The position numbers and the translations under genes were made by a program. Below are positions 7,875-14,644 of a DNA stretch of 14,762 bases, one piece after another. The notes under the pieces were generated by a model that worked only from the letters and a program-made list of their open reading frames with translations, searched no databases and was not told where the DNA came from. Location of the stretch: positions 1-14,762 of the forward strand of contig USDH01000023.1 in NCBI GenBank assembly GCA_900553415.1. The letters are read 5' to 3'. The first letter of the stretch is position 1. The number at the start of each line of letters is the position of its first letter. The stretch is from an uncultured Collinsella sp. (GTDB taxonomy: Bacteria > Actinomycetota > Coriobacteriia > Coriobacteriales > Coriobacteriaceae).

Positions 7875-7937
7875 CGTTTGTTCAACTACGTGCCGGCCAA
7901 GGTGGTACGGCACCTCTAGAAGAGTAAGGAATTGCAC
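7875..7937 (+). promoter_or_regulatory. rplS 5' leader with hairpin, possible L19 autoregulatory leader
   Basis: The presumed leader contains a 6-bp stem, GTGCCG (7890-7895) with CGGCAC (7908-7913), around a 12-nt loop. It lies about 12 nt before the AAGGA ribosome-binding site at 7926-7930. Ribosomal protein L19 leaders that bind their own product are known in other bacteria. The hairpin is seen; membership of a known leader class is inference that needs a covariance search. Confidence 0.35.
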
Positions 7938-8279
7938 ATGGATTACATCCGCGCAATCGAGCGTCAGCAGATCCGCGAGGACATTCCTCAGGTTCGCGTC
8001 GCCGACAACGTCAAGGTTCACTACCGCATTAAGGAAGGCGACCGCGAGCGCATTCAGGTCTTCCAGGGCGACGTCATCCGCATGGCCGGCGCCGGTGCCC
8101 GCGAGACCTTCACCGTCCGCAAGATGTCCTTCGGTGTCGGTGTTGAGCGTACCTTCCCGCTTCACAGCCCCAAGATCGCCAAGCTCGAGGTCGTTCGTCA
8201 TGGTCGCGTCCGTCGCGCCAAGCTGTACTACCTCCGCGACAAGGTGGGCAAGGCTGCTCGCATCCCCGAGAAGCGCTAA
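7938..8279 (+). CDS. rplS: 50S ribosomal protein L19
   Basis: L19 lies at the interface of the 30S and 50S subunits and helps form an intersubunit bridge. The 113-aa product matches the family length (about 115). It has the family core VRVADNVKVHYRIKEGDRER, IQVFQGDVI, FTVRKMSFGVGVERTFPLHS and the C-terminal VRRAKLYYLRDKVGKAARI. The start is ATG 7938, preceded by AAGGA at 7926-7930 with 7 nt spacing. A TTG at 7932 would add two residues and is too close to that site. The gene has its own promoter and terminator, so it is a single-gene unit rather than part of the rpsP-rimM-trmD-rplS operon common elsewhere. In this window lepB and a four-gene block separate it from trmD. Confidence 0.98.
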   Translation: MDYIRAIERQQIREDIPQVRVADNVKVHYRIKEGDRERIQVFQGDVIRMAGAGARETFTVRKMSFGVGVERTFPLHSPKIAKLEVVRHGRVRRAKLYYLRDKVGKAARIPEKR

Positions 8280-8294
8280 GAAGATCGCAGCGTC

Positions 8295-8343
8295 TGTCCA
8301 CTCGTTTGGACACAAGGGTCACCTTCGGGTGGCCCTTCTTTTT
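8295..8343 (+). terminator. Terminator after rplS, two tandem hairpins
   Basis: The main hairpin pairs 8314-8323 with 8328-8337 (10 bp with one T-G pair) around a TTCG loop closed by C-G, a very stable UUCG tetraloop. It is followed by CTTTTTAT, so this is a textbook intrinsic terminator. Just upstream, TGTCCA (8295-8300) pairs with TGGACA (8307-8312) to make a smaller hairpin. That one may be part of the 3' end structure or protect the message from exonucleases. Confidence 0.9.
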
Positions 8344-8372
8344 ATCTGATTTGCATGCAAGGAGGGCCTGGT

Positions 8373-9161
8373 ATGGCCAATATGACGAGCTCGGTTTCGG
8401 CGTCTCAGGTTGCAGGCGAGCTGGCGAGCGCCACGTTCGAGGAGATTCCCGCCCTCGTGGAGCACTATCGCGAGGATCCGCGCCAGCAGGTGATCAAGGC
8501 TTGCGAGCGTGCCCTTAAGCGCCATGCCAAGGAACTTGCCGAGCGCGAGCGCGTCAACGGTATGTACGAGCTGATGCACGAGCTCGGTGGGGATGGCGTG
8601 GTCGTGGGTGTCGACGAGGTGGGTCGCGGCTCGGTGGCCGGTCCTTTGACGGTGTGCGCCGTGTGCCTTCCCATGGAGCCGCGCATCTGGGGTATCAACG
8701 ATTCCAAAAAGCTCACGCCGGCGCGCCGCGAGCTGCTCTCGGTGAAGATTGCCGAGGTGGCGACTGCTATCGGCTTTTGCCATATCGCTCCTGCGGATAT
8801 CGATGAGATGGGCATGGCCCGCGCCATTCGAGCCGCTGTCGCGGGTGCGGTGGCGGATACGGGGCTTGAGCCCGATTGCGTGCTTATGGACGGCAACCCC
8901 CTGGGCGCCGTGCCCCACGAGCGCGACGTGGTGAAGGGCGATGCCAAGATCGCCTGTATCGCCGCGGCATCCATCATGGCCAAGGTCACGCGTGACGAGA
9001 TGATGGTCGAGTACGACACCGAGTATCCCGAGTACCATTTGGCCGAATCGAAAGGCTATGCGAGCCCCGAGCACATCGAGGCTATTCGCAAACATGGCCT
9101 TTCTCCGCTGCACCGTGTGAGCTTTTGCGGAAACTTTCTGCAGACTGAGCGCCTTTTCTAG
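8373..9161 (+). CDS. rnhB: Ribonuclease HII
   Basis: RNase HII cuts the RNA strand of RNA:DNA hybrids and starts removal of single ribonucleotides misincorporated into DNA. The product has 262 aa. A helical, charged N-terminal extension of about 70 residues, like that of the B. subtilis enzyme, precedes the core. The catalytic box GVDEVGRGSVAGP carries D81 and E82. LMDGNP carries D173. GDAKIACIAAASIMAKVTRD is the conserved substrate-binding stretch. YDTEYPEYH and SPLHRVSF are family C-terminal features. ATG 8373 is preceded by AAGGAGGG at 8359-8366 with 6 nt spacing, which rules out the ATG at 8355 upstream of that site. The gene lies between two strong terminators. Its promoter is not clear and must lie in the short region after 8343, or transcription reads through from rplS. 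Confidence 0.96.
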   Translation: MANMTSSVSASQVAGELASATFEEIPALVEHYREDPRQQVIKACERALKRHAKELAERERVNGMYELMHELGGDGVVVGVDEVGRGSVAGPLTVCAVCLPMEPRIWGINDSKKLTPARRELLSVKIAEVATAIGFCHIAPADIDEMGMARAIRAAVAGAVADTGLEPDCVLMDGNPLGAVPHERDVVKGDAKIACIAAASIMAKVTRDEMMVEYDTEYPEYHLAESKGYASPEHIEAIRKHGLSPLHRVSFCGNFLQTERLF

Positions 9162-9210
9162 GTCAATTGTGGAGAAAGGGACCTCTGGGGTTTTGTAAAC
9201 CTGCTGGTAG

Positions 9211-9252
9211 CGGGCCGTATGCAACAGCATTGCTGCGTACGGCCCGTTTTTT
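9211..9252 (+). terminator. Strong intrinsic terminator after rnhB
   Basis: CGGGCCGTA (9211-9219) pairs with TACGGCCCG (9238-9246). The stem extends with further pairs inward, and six T residues follow at 9247-9252. It closes the rnhB transcript. It separates rnhB from yraN, so the last operon needs its own promoter in 9253-9350, where I see no clear -35/-10 pair. Confidence 0.92.
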
Positions 9253-9350
9253 GACGGCATTTGGTCAGCTTTTGGTTTGCTTCCGGTACTTACCCGCATG
9301 AAAGGTGCCCTCATCATCGGGGCAATGCAGCGTGCGGGAAAGGAGACCCC

Positions 9351-9836
9351 ATGAGTGCCGCAAGCAAAAAGAGCAAGACGCAGCAGCTCAAGGAGCGTTG
9401 GGAAAACGGCGAGCTCGACTGCGGGGCGATGACGCCCGAGTTTATCAAGGGGCTCAGTCCCCGCGAGCTGGGCATGCTGGGCGAGCTGATCACCATCGAC
9501 TACTTTAACGAGCGCGGCTACACCTTGCTGGAGCAGGGTTATCGTTGCACCGAGGGCGAGGCCGATCTGGTGCTGCTCGATGAGCTCGACGATGTCGTGG
9601 TGATGGCCGAGGTCAAGACGAGACGCGTCGCCCTGGATTGCGCCACGCGGGTCTTTCCCGAGGAGGCCGTGGACGCCCAAAAGCAACGCCGCTACCGCCG
9701 CATCGCAAGTTGCTATCTCATGGAGCATTATCCGCTCAAGGCGATTCGCTTCGACGCCGTGGGCGTCACCATTCGCGGCGGGCATATCGCCGAGATCGAG
9801 CATCAGTACAACGCGTTCGATTGGCAGGTGTCGTGA
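9351..9836 (+). CDS. yraN: YraN family protein (UPF0102, PD-(D/E)XK nuclease-like)
   Basis: This is a 161-aa member of the UPF0102/YraN family, small proteins with an endonuclease fold related to Holliday junction resolvases. The exact biological role is not settled. The core has GELITIDYFNERGYTLLEQG, then the nuclease-type motif GEADLVLLDE (D72) and MAEVKTRR (E87, K89), the pattern expected of PD-(D/E)XK enzymes. Family members are often about 120 aa; here a charged, Lys- and Gln-rich N-terminal extension of about 40 residues comes first. ATG 9351 is supported by AAAGGAG just upstream at 9339-9345. An in-frame TTG at 9261 is unsupported. The stop TGA overlaps the comM start, giving translational coupling. 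The yraN-comM-dprA order is common in bacteria. Confidence 0.9.
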   Translation: MSAASKKSKTQQLKERWENGELDCGAMTPEFIKGLSPRELGMLGELITIDYFNERGYTLLEQGYRCTEGEADLVLLDELDDVVVMAEVKTRRVALDCATRVFPEEAVDAQKQRRYRRIASCYLMEHYPLKAIRFDAVGVTIRGGHIAEIEHQYNAFDWQVS

Positions 9837-11359
9837 TGGCGTTCGAGACGTTTGCCGTTCACGCGGCCTGCATCCGCGGCGTCGAGGCGATTCACGTCAC
9901 GGTCGAGGTCTCGCTTGCCGGTGGCGTTCCGGGCATTCAGATGCTCGGCATCCCGAGTATGGAGGTGATGGAGTCACGCGGTCGTATTCGCTGCGCGATG
10001 CGCTCCGCCGGGTTCGAGATCCCACGCTCGGGCATTACGGTCAATCTGGCGCCCGGCGATATTCGCAAGACCGGTAGCGGCTTTGATCTGCCCATCGCCA
10101 TCGCGGTTCTAGCGGCCGATGGTCAGATTCCCCGCGACAACCTCGATCGTTGTCTTATCGCCGGTGAGCTTGGCTTGGACGGTACGGTGCTTCCTGTCAA
10201 GGGCGAGGTGGCGTTTCAGCTGCTGGCTCGCGACATGGGGCTGTCTTTTATCGCCGGCAGGTCAGACCAGCATGTGCCACTCGCGGGCGTGGATTGTGGA
10301 TTCATCGATCATTTGTCTCAGCTTGCCCATGGTATGGGCGATGCCGCGCGGCATTACTTGGATTCTGATGGCGTCGAGGCGACCTTTGAGCCCGAGCTCG
10401 ACTATGCCGACGTGCTGGGGCAGGAGGTTGCCAAACGTGGCATGGCACTTGCGGCGGCAGGAGAACTCGGCCTGCTCATGATTGGGTCCCCGGGATCGGG
10501 CAAGACGATGCTCGCGCGTCGTATGACCGGCATCCTGCCCGAGCTTTCCGTTGAGGATCAACAGGAGGCGCTGTGCATCCATTCGGTTTTGGGCGAGAAC
10601 ATTGATGGCTTGTTGGCGGGGCACCGGCCCTTCCGCAGTCCCCATCACAGTATTTCAACGGCGGGCCTTATCGGCGGCGGGCGCCCGGTGCACCCGGGTG
10701 AGATCAGCCTTGCTCATGGCGGCGTGCTCTTTTTGGACGAGCTTGCCGAGTTTCCCACGGGTGTGCTGCAGACGCTGCGTCAGCCCATCGAACGCGGCTA
10801 TGTGAGGATCGTACGCGTCGATGGGGCCTTTACCTTCCCGTCGCGCTTTCAGCTGCTGGCCGCGAGCAATCCCTGCCCCTGCGGCTTTTTGGGCGATCGC
10901 GAGGTGGCATGCCGCTGCTCGGCATCGATGGTGGAGCGCTATCGGGCAAAGCTGCGCGGTCCTTTGGCCGACCGCATCGACCTGATGATCGACGTGACAC
11001 GCCCCGATCCGCAGGTGATTATCGAGGGTGCCGAGGGCATGTCGTCGGCCGAGCTGCGCGACTACGTTGTCCGCGGTAGGGCTTTTCGCGGCTGGCGCGA
11101 GTCCCGTTTTGACGATGCGGCTGCCGAGGCCGAGCACGATGAGTCACGGTCCATTGACGGCGTCGTGTCGACCTTTGCACTCGACGAGGCCGCCGAGAAA
11201 TGTGTGCTCGGCCTGTCGAAGCGCACGCATCTCACGGGGCGCGGCATCGTGCGCCTGGTGCGTATCGCGCGCACCATCGCCGATGTCGCCGAAAGCGAGC
11301 GGGTGACGCAAGATCATGTGCTTGAGGCCGCGATGTATCAGGGGAGGAGGGATCAGTGA
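9836..11359 (+). CDS. comM: ComM/YifB family Mg-chelatase-like AAA+ ATPase
   Basis: ComM is a hexameric AAA+ helicase. In competent bacteria it promotes branch migration during integration of transforming DNA; outside competence its role is less clear. The 507-aa length is typical. The N-terminal Lon-protease-like (ChlI) domain covers about residues 20-140. Walker A is GSPGSGKT at 217-224 (K223). Walker B is VLFLDELAEFP (D301, E302). A sensor/zinc-like stretch reads AASNPCPCGFLGD and later CRCS, giving the conserved Cys cluster of the family. The C-terminal Mg-chelatase region has LSKRTHLTGRGIVRLVRIAR. ATG 9836 overlaps the yraN stop (TGATG); a GTG at 9833 is an alternative. The stop overlaps dprA in the same way. 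The gene is intact. Confidence 0.95.
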   Translation: MAFETFAVHAACIRGVEAIHVTVEVSLAGGVPGIQMLGIPSMEVMESRGRIRCAMRSAGFEIPRSGITVNLAPGDIRKTGSGFDLPIAIAVLAADGQIPRDNLDRCLIAGELGLDGTVLPVKGEVAFQLLARDMGLSFIAGRSDQHVPLAGVDCGFIDHLSQLAHGMGDAARHYLDSDGVEATFEPELDYADVLGQEVAKRGMALAAAGELGLLMIGSPGSGKTMLARRMTGILPELSVEDQQEALCIHSVLGENIDGLLAGHRPFRSPHHSISTAGLIGGGRPVHPGEISLAHGGVLFLDELAEFPTGVLQTLRQPIERGYVRIVRVDGAFTFPSRFQLLAASNPCPCGFLGDREVACRCSASMVERYRAKLRGPLADRIDLMIDVTRPDPQVIIEGAEGMSSAELRDYVVRGRAFRGWRESRFDDAAAEAEHDESRSIDGVVSTFALDEAAEKCVLGLSKRTHLTGRGIVRLVRIARTIADVAESERVTQDHVLEAAMYQGRRDQ

Positions 11360-12291
11360 TGGGTGAGGAGACTTTTGAGCTGCATCCCGGTGATGCGTTG
11401 TATCCAGATACCGTTTTGGAGCTCTCTGATGTACCCCAGACGCTGTTCGTGCGTGGCGACCCGGAGGTGCTCTCGACGCCTGCGCTCTCCATCATCGGCG
11501 CGCGCAAGGCCTCGCCGTATGGTCTTACCGTGGCAGAGCTTGCGGCAAAGGTGGCGGTCGAGGCGGGAGTGACGGTTGTTTCGGGCGGCGCGGTCGGTTG
11601 TGACCAGGCCTCGGGTTGGGCTGCGGTCAACGCCGGCGGCAAACACGTCGTGGTGCTGGGGACGGGTGCCGACGTGGTCTACCCGCGTTCGAGTGCGGGG
11701 CTTATTACGCGCACGCTCGATACGGGTGGCGCGGTCGTGTCGATCTCTCCGTGGGGCATGGGTCCGCGCAAGTTTGCCTTTCCACGCCGCAATCGCGTGA
11801 TTGCGGCCCTGTCACAAGCCCTCTTTGTATCCGAGGCAGGTATGCCTTCCGGGACGTTTTCTACAGCCGAGGCTGCTATGGATTTGGGGCGCGAACTTCT
11901 TGCCGTGCCGGGGTCGATCCTATCGCCCGAGTCGCGTGGCACGAATTACCTCATTGCGAACGGGGCCTGCTGCATCATCGACGAGGAATCTATCGAGATG
12001 GCTATCTCACGCATCTACGGCACCCTGCGCTACTCGCGCCCCGATGCGCCCGGCATTGCCGACCTGGATCCAACACAGCAGACCGTGATGCATGCGCTCA
12101 TCGCCTCTCCGCTCAAGGTCGACGACATCGCGGCGCTTGTCTCGCTCGATGCCGTCGGAGTGCTCAAGCTCTTGGGTTCGCTTGAGCTCGAGGGGCTTAT
12201 TGAGCGCATGATGGATGGAAGGTATGCGCCCTCCAAGTTTGCCCTTCACGCCCAGACACCCTTCGGTCACAATGGAAAACGTGTCAATTAG
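11359..12291 (+). CDS. dprA: DNA-processing protein DprA (Smf)
   Basis: DprA binds incoming single-stranded DNA during natural transformation and loads RecA onto it. The 310-aa product shows the Rossmann-like core: LSDVPQTLFVRGDPE, SIIGARKASPYG, VVSGGAVGCDQASGWAA, VVVLGTGADVVYP, FAFPRRNRVIAALSQALFV, SGTFSTAEAAMDLGRELLAV and the closing GTNYLIANGA. A winged-helix-like C-terminal domain (DPTQQTVMHAL to LEGLIERMMDGRY) covers about the last 80 residues. The usual N-terminal SAM domain is essentially missing. The central motif reads SGGAVGCD (75-82) where many relatives have SGLARGID. ATG 11359 overlaps the comM stop; GGAGGAGGG at 11343-11351 is its ribosome-binding site, and GTG 11356 would sit too close. 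Gene context with comM supports a role in DNA uptake, but no uptake genes are in view. Confidence 0.94.
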   Translation: MGEETFELHPGDALYPDTVLELSDVPQTLFVRGDPEVLSTPALSIIGARKASPYGLTVAELAAKVAVEAGVTVVSGGAVGCDQASGWAAVNAGGKHVVVLGTGADVVYPRSSAGLITRTLDTGGAVVSISPWGMGPRKFAFPRRNRVIAALSQALFVSEAGMPSGTFSTAEAAMDLGRELLAVPGSILSPESRGTNYLIANGACCIIDEESIEMAISRIYGTLRYSRPDAPGIADLDPTQQTVMHALIASPLKVDDIAALVSLDAVGVLKLLGSLELEGLIERMMDGRYAPSKFALHAQTPFGHNGKRVN

Positions 12292-12305
12292 AAAGGTGTT
12301 TGCAG

Positions 12306-13643
12306 ATGCAGTTCGATCAGGTGACGGTTATCGGTGGCGGTCTGGCGGGTTCGGAATGCGCGATCCAGCTGGCAGACCGCGGGTTTGCCGTAAAGCTGTG
12401 CGAGATGCGCCCCCAGGTGAGCTCCCCGGCCCACCATACCGATCACCTGGCAGAGCTCGTCTGCTCCAATTCGTTTAAGTCGACCCGTCCGGATTCTGCG
12501 GCTGGTTTGCTGAAGGCCGAGCTTGAGCGCATGGGCTCGGTCCTGCTCGATTGCGCCCATCGTGCGGCCGTTCCCGCCGGCGGGGCCCTGGCGGTCGACC
12601 GTGTCAAGTTTTCCGAGCTTGTCGAGGCCGAGGTTGCCGCCCGTCCCAATATCGAGGTCGTGCACGGCGAGGTCACGCAGATTCCCGAGGGCCATGTGGT
12701 CATTGCCGCTGGCCCCTTGTGCTCGCCGGCACTGAGCGAAGAGGTCATGAAGCTCGTCGGTGGCGACGCCCTTGCGTTCTTCGATGCCGCGGCGCCGATC
12801 GTCGATGCCTCCACGCTCGATATGGACGTGCTGTTCTCGCAGTCGCGCTACGAGTAACAGGGGAGCGGCGACTATCTCAACGCTCCGCTCAACAAGGAGG
12901 AGTACGAGGCCTTTATCGAGGCACTTACCACGGCCGACCGCGTGGTGCTCAAGGACTTTGAGGGCGGCGATCTGTTCCAGGCATGCCAGCCTGCCGAGGA
13001 GGTTGCGCGCACCGGCAAGGACGCCATTCGCTTTGGCGCCATGAAGCCCGTCGGCCTCACCGACCCGCGTACCGGACGTCGCCCCTGGGCGGCGATTCAA
13101 CTGCGTGCCGAGAACAAGGAGAAGACCGCCTATAACCTGGTGGGCTTCCAGACCAACCTGACCTTTGGCGAGCAGAAGCGCGTCTTCCATATGGTGCCGG
13201 GTCTGGAGAACGCCGAGTTCTTCCGCTACGGTGTCATGCACCGCAATACCTTTGTCGACGCCCCGCACGTGCTCGATGGCACCTTTGCCGTACCCGGTAC
13301 CGGCGTGCGCCTGGCCGGTCAGATCACCGGCACCGAGGGCTATATGGAGGCCGTGGCGACCGGTCTGCTCGCGGCGCTCAACACCTATGCCGAGGCTATC
13401 GGTGCCGCGGGCGTCGAGCTGCCGCGCGTGGGCGCCCTGGGCGCGCTCGTGGGCTATGCGACCGATCCTGCCACCGTGGGCTATCAGCCTATGCATGTCA
13501 ACTTTGGCCTGGTGCCGCCACTCGAGGATGGTAAGCGCCGCAGCAAGCGCGACCGCTACCAGGCCTATGCGGACCGTGCGCTCGAGGCCCTTGATGCCTA
13601 TCTGGCCACTCGACCCGATCTGTTTGGAGGCGACCGGTCATAG
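12306..13643 (+). pseudogene. trmFO: TrmFO, tRNA (uracil-54)-methyltransferase, interrupted by in-frame TAA
   Basis: TrmFO is a folate- and FAD-dependent enzyme that makes m5U54 in the T-loop of tRNAs. Read through, the frame has 445 codons, the normal length. It has the FAD-binding start VIGGGLAGSECAIQLADRGF, PAHHTDHLAELVCSNSFKS with Cys53 (matching B. subtilis Cys53), and FEGGDLFQACQPAEE with a second Cys at codon 227 (B. subtilis Cys226). NFGLVPPL and FGGDRS close the chain. Codon 184 (12855-12857) is TAA, within SRYE-stop-QGSGDYLNAPLNKEE, a conserved stretch whose relatives read SRYDKG. Both sides are in the same frame, so this is a substitution, not a frameshift. Upstream lies a 183-aa fragment; the downstream part could start only at GTG 12942, which has no ribosome-binding site. 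AAAGG at 12293-12297 serves ATG 12306. No other damage is visible, so the lesion is recent or a sequence error. Confidence 0.85.
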
Positions 13644-14560
13644 CCTTTGACCTGTACGACACCGTCGACTCGTTTATCGCCTACATCGCACGTGTCGAGG
13701 GTCTTTCTCCCAACACGGTGACGGCCTATGGCTCGCGGTTGGAGCGCTTTGCTGCCTGGTGCGAGCGCGAGGATATCGATGCTTTCGCTGCCGACGTGCG
13801 CACCATTCGTCGCTATCTTGCCGAGCTTTCGCGTGAGCAGGTGGCTCCCCGAACGCTTGCGGCGCATCTGTCGGCTATCCGATCGCTCTATCGATGGATG
13901 GCTGCCGAGGGGGTCGTGGAGGGCGATGTGGTCTCGGCAATTTCCTCGCCCAAGCTCCCGCGCGATCTACCCGGTGTGCTGACGACCCAACAGGTGGAGG
14001 CGCTGCTCAAGACGCCCGATACCTCAACTCCCGCGGGACTGCGCGATGCGGCGATGCTCGAGCTGCTCTATGCCTCGGGTGCTCGTATCTCTGAGCTCGC
14101 AGCACTCAATGTGGAGTCCATCGCTTGGTCCGAACGCACGCTGCGCCTGTGGGGCAAGGGGAGCAAAGAACGTATCGTCCCTCTGTATCGTCGTGCGCTC
14201 GAGGCGACGCGTTTCTATATTGAGGAGGGGAGGCCGGAGTTGCTCGCTCGGGCAAAGCGCCGTGACCCCGCTACCGGGCCGCATCCGCTGCTTATATCGG
14301 CGCGCGGCAATCGCATGAGCGCCGCCATGCTCAGGCGGCGGTTCCATACGCTGGCGACGCTCGCCGGCATTCCGGCCGACATCGCCCCGCATGCGATGCG
14401 CCATACCTTTGCGACCGACTTGCTCGAGGGCGGTGCGGACCTGCGCTCGGTTCAAGAGCTGCTGGGTCATGCCAGCCTGTCCACGACGCAGATCTACACG
14501 CATCTCACGCCCGATCGGCTTAAGCGGGCCGTGGCTCAAGCCCATCCTCGCGGCGAATAG
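13640..14560 (+). CDS. xerC: Tyrosine recombinase XerC, probable ATA start
   Basis: XerC resolves chromosome dimers at dif together with a second Xer protein. Counted from ATA 13640 the protein has 306 aa, typical for the family. It has an N-terminal core-binding domain (SFIAYIARVEGLSPNTVTAY, then RLERFAAWCE) and a C-terminal catalytic domain with the full active site: R149 in GARISEL, K173 in GKGSKERIVPL, H251 and R254 in HAMRHTFA, H277 in LLGHAS, and nucleophile Y286 in TQIYTHL. The spacing closely follows E. coli XerC. The only ordinary start, GTG 13718, would cut off about 26 residues including the conserved first helix. The frame is open back to a stop at 13592 with no ATG, GTG or TTG before 13718. 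ATA 13640 overlaps the trmFO stop (ATAG) and has GGAGG at 13626-13630, 9 nt upstream. CTG 13652 is another choice. Product certain; start less so. Confidence 0.92.
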   Translation: MAFDLYDTVDSFIAYIARVEGLSPNTVTAYGSRLERFAAWCEREDIDAFAADVRTIRRYLAELSREQVAPRTLAAHLSAIRSLYRWMAAEGVVEGDVVSAISSPKLPRDLPGVLTTQQVEALLKTPDTSTPAGLRDAAMLELLYASGARISELAALNVESIAWSERTLRLWGKGSKERIVPLYRRALEATRFYIEEGRPELLARAKRRDPATGPHPLLISARGNRMSAAMLRRRFHTLATLAGIPADIAPHAMRHTFATDLLEGGADLRSVQELLGHASLSTTQIYTHLTPDRLKRAVAQAHPRGE

Positions 14561-14609
14561 TGGCTGGGACGTCCCGCGCCGCACTCAGGTGTGTGGTTTT
14601 GATTGCGGG

Positions 14610-14638
14610 TTGGCAGGAAGATGCATTCCTGCTATCAT
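14610..14638 (+). promoter_or_regulatory. Promoter of the next gene beyond the window, probably rpsB
   Basis: TTGGCA at 14610-14615 and TATCAT at 14633-14638 with 17-nt spacing form a well-placed sigma-70-type promoter downstream of xerC and on the same strand. No terminator is visible between xerC and this site. The stretch 14561-14609 holds nothing else I can support apart from the palindrome GGGACGTCCC at 14567-14576. Confidence 0.65.
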
Positions 14639-14644
14639 TCATCG

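Noticed and set aside
8355..8372. An upstream start for rnhB at ATG 8355.
   Set aside because: The strong AAGGAGGG lies after this ATG and is correctly spaced to ATG 8373.
9298..9354. An 18-codon small frame (ATG 9298) ending as ATGA on the yraN start, a possible leader peptide.
   Set aside because: There is no ribosome-binding site before it and no informative residue pattern. It may simply be chance in the 5' region.
12855..12857. Programmed recoding of the trmFO stop as selenocysteine or pyrrolysine.
   Set aside because: The codon is TAA, not TGA or TAG, and I see no SECIS-like structure. TrmFO has no known non-standard residue there.
13718..14560. xerC starting at GTG 13718.
   Set aside because: It would remove about 26 residues of the conserved N-terminal core-binding domain and has no ribosome-binding site in front. 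The coding similarity extends upstream to 13640.
13640..14560. The tyrosine recombinase as a marker of an integrated phage or element.
   Set aside because: Length, motif spacing and context (trmFO upstream, chromosomal operon, no attachment repeats or phage genes) fit the housekeeping XerC.
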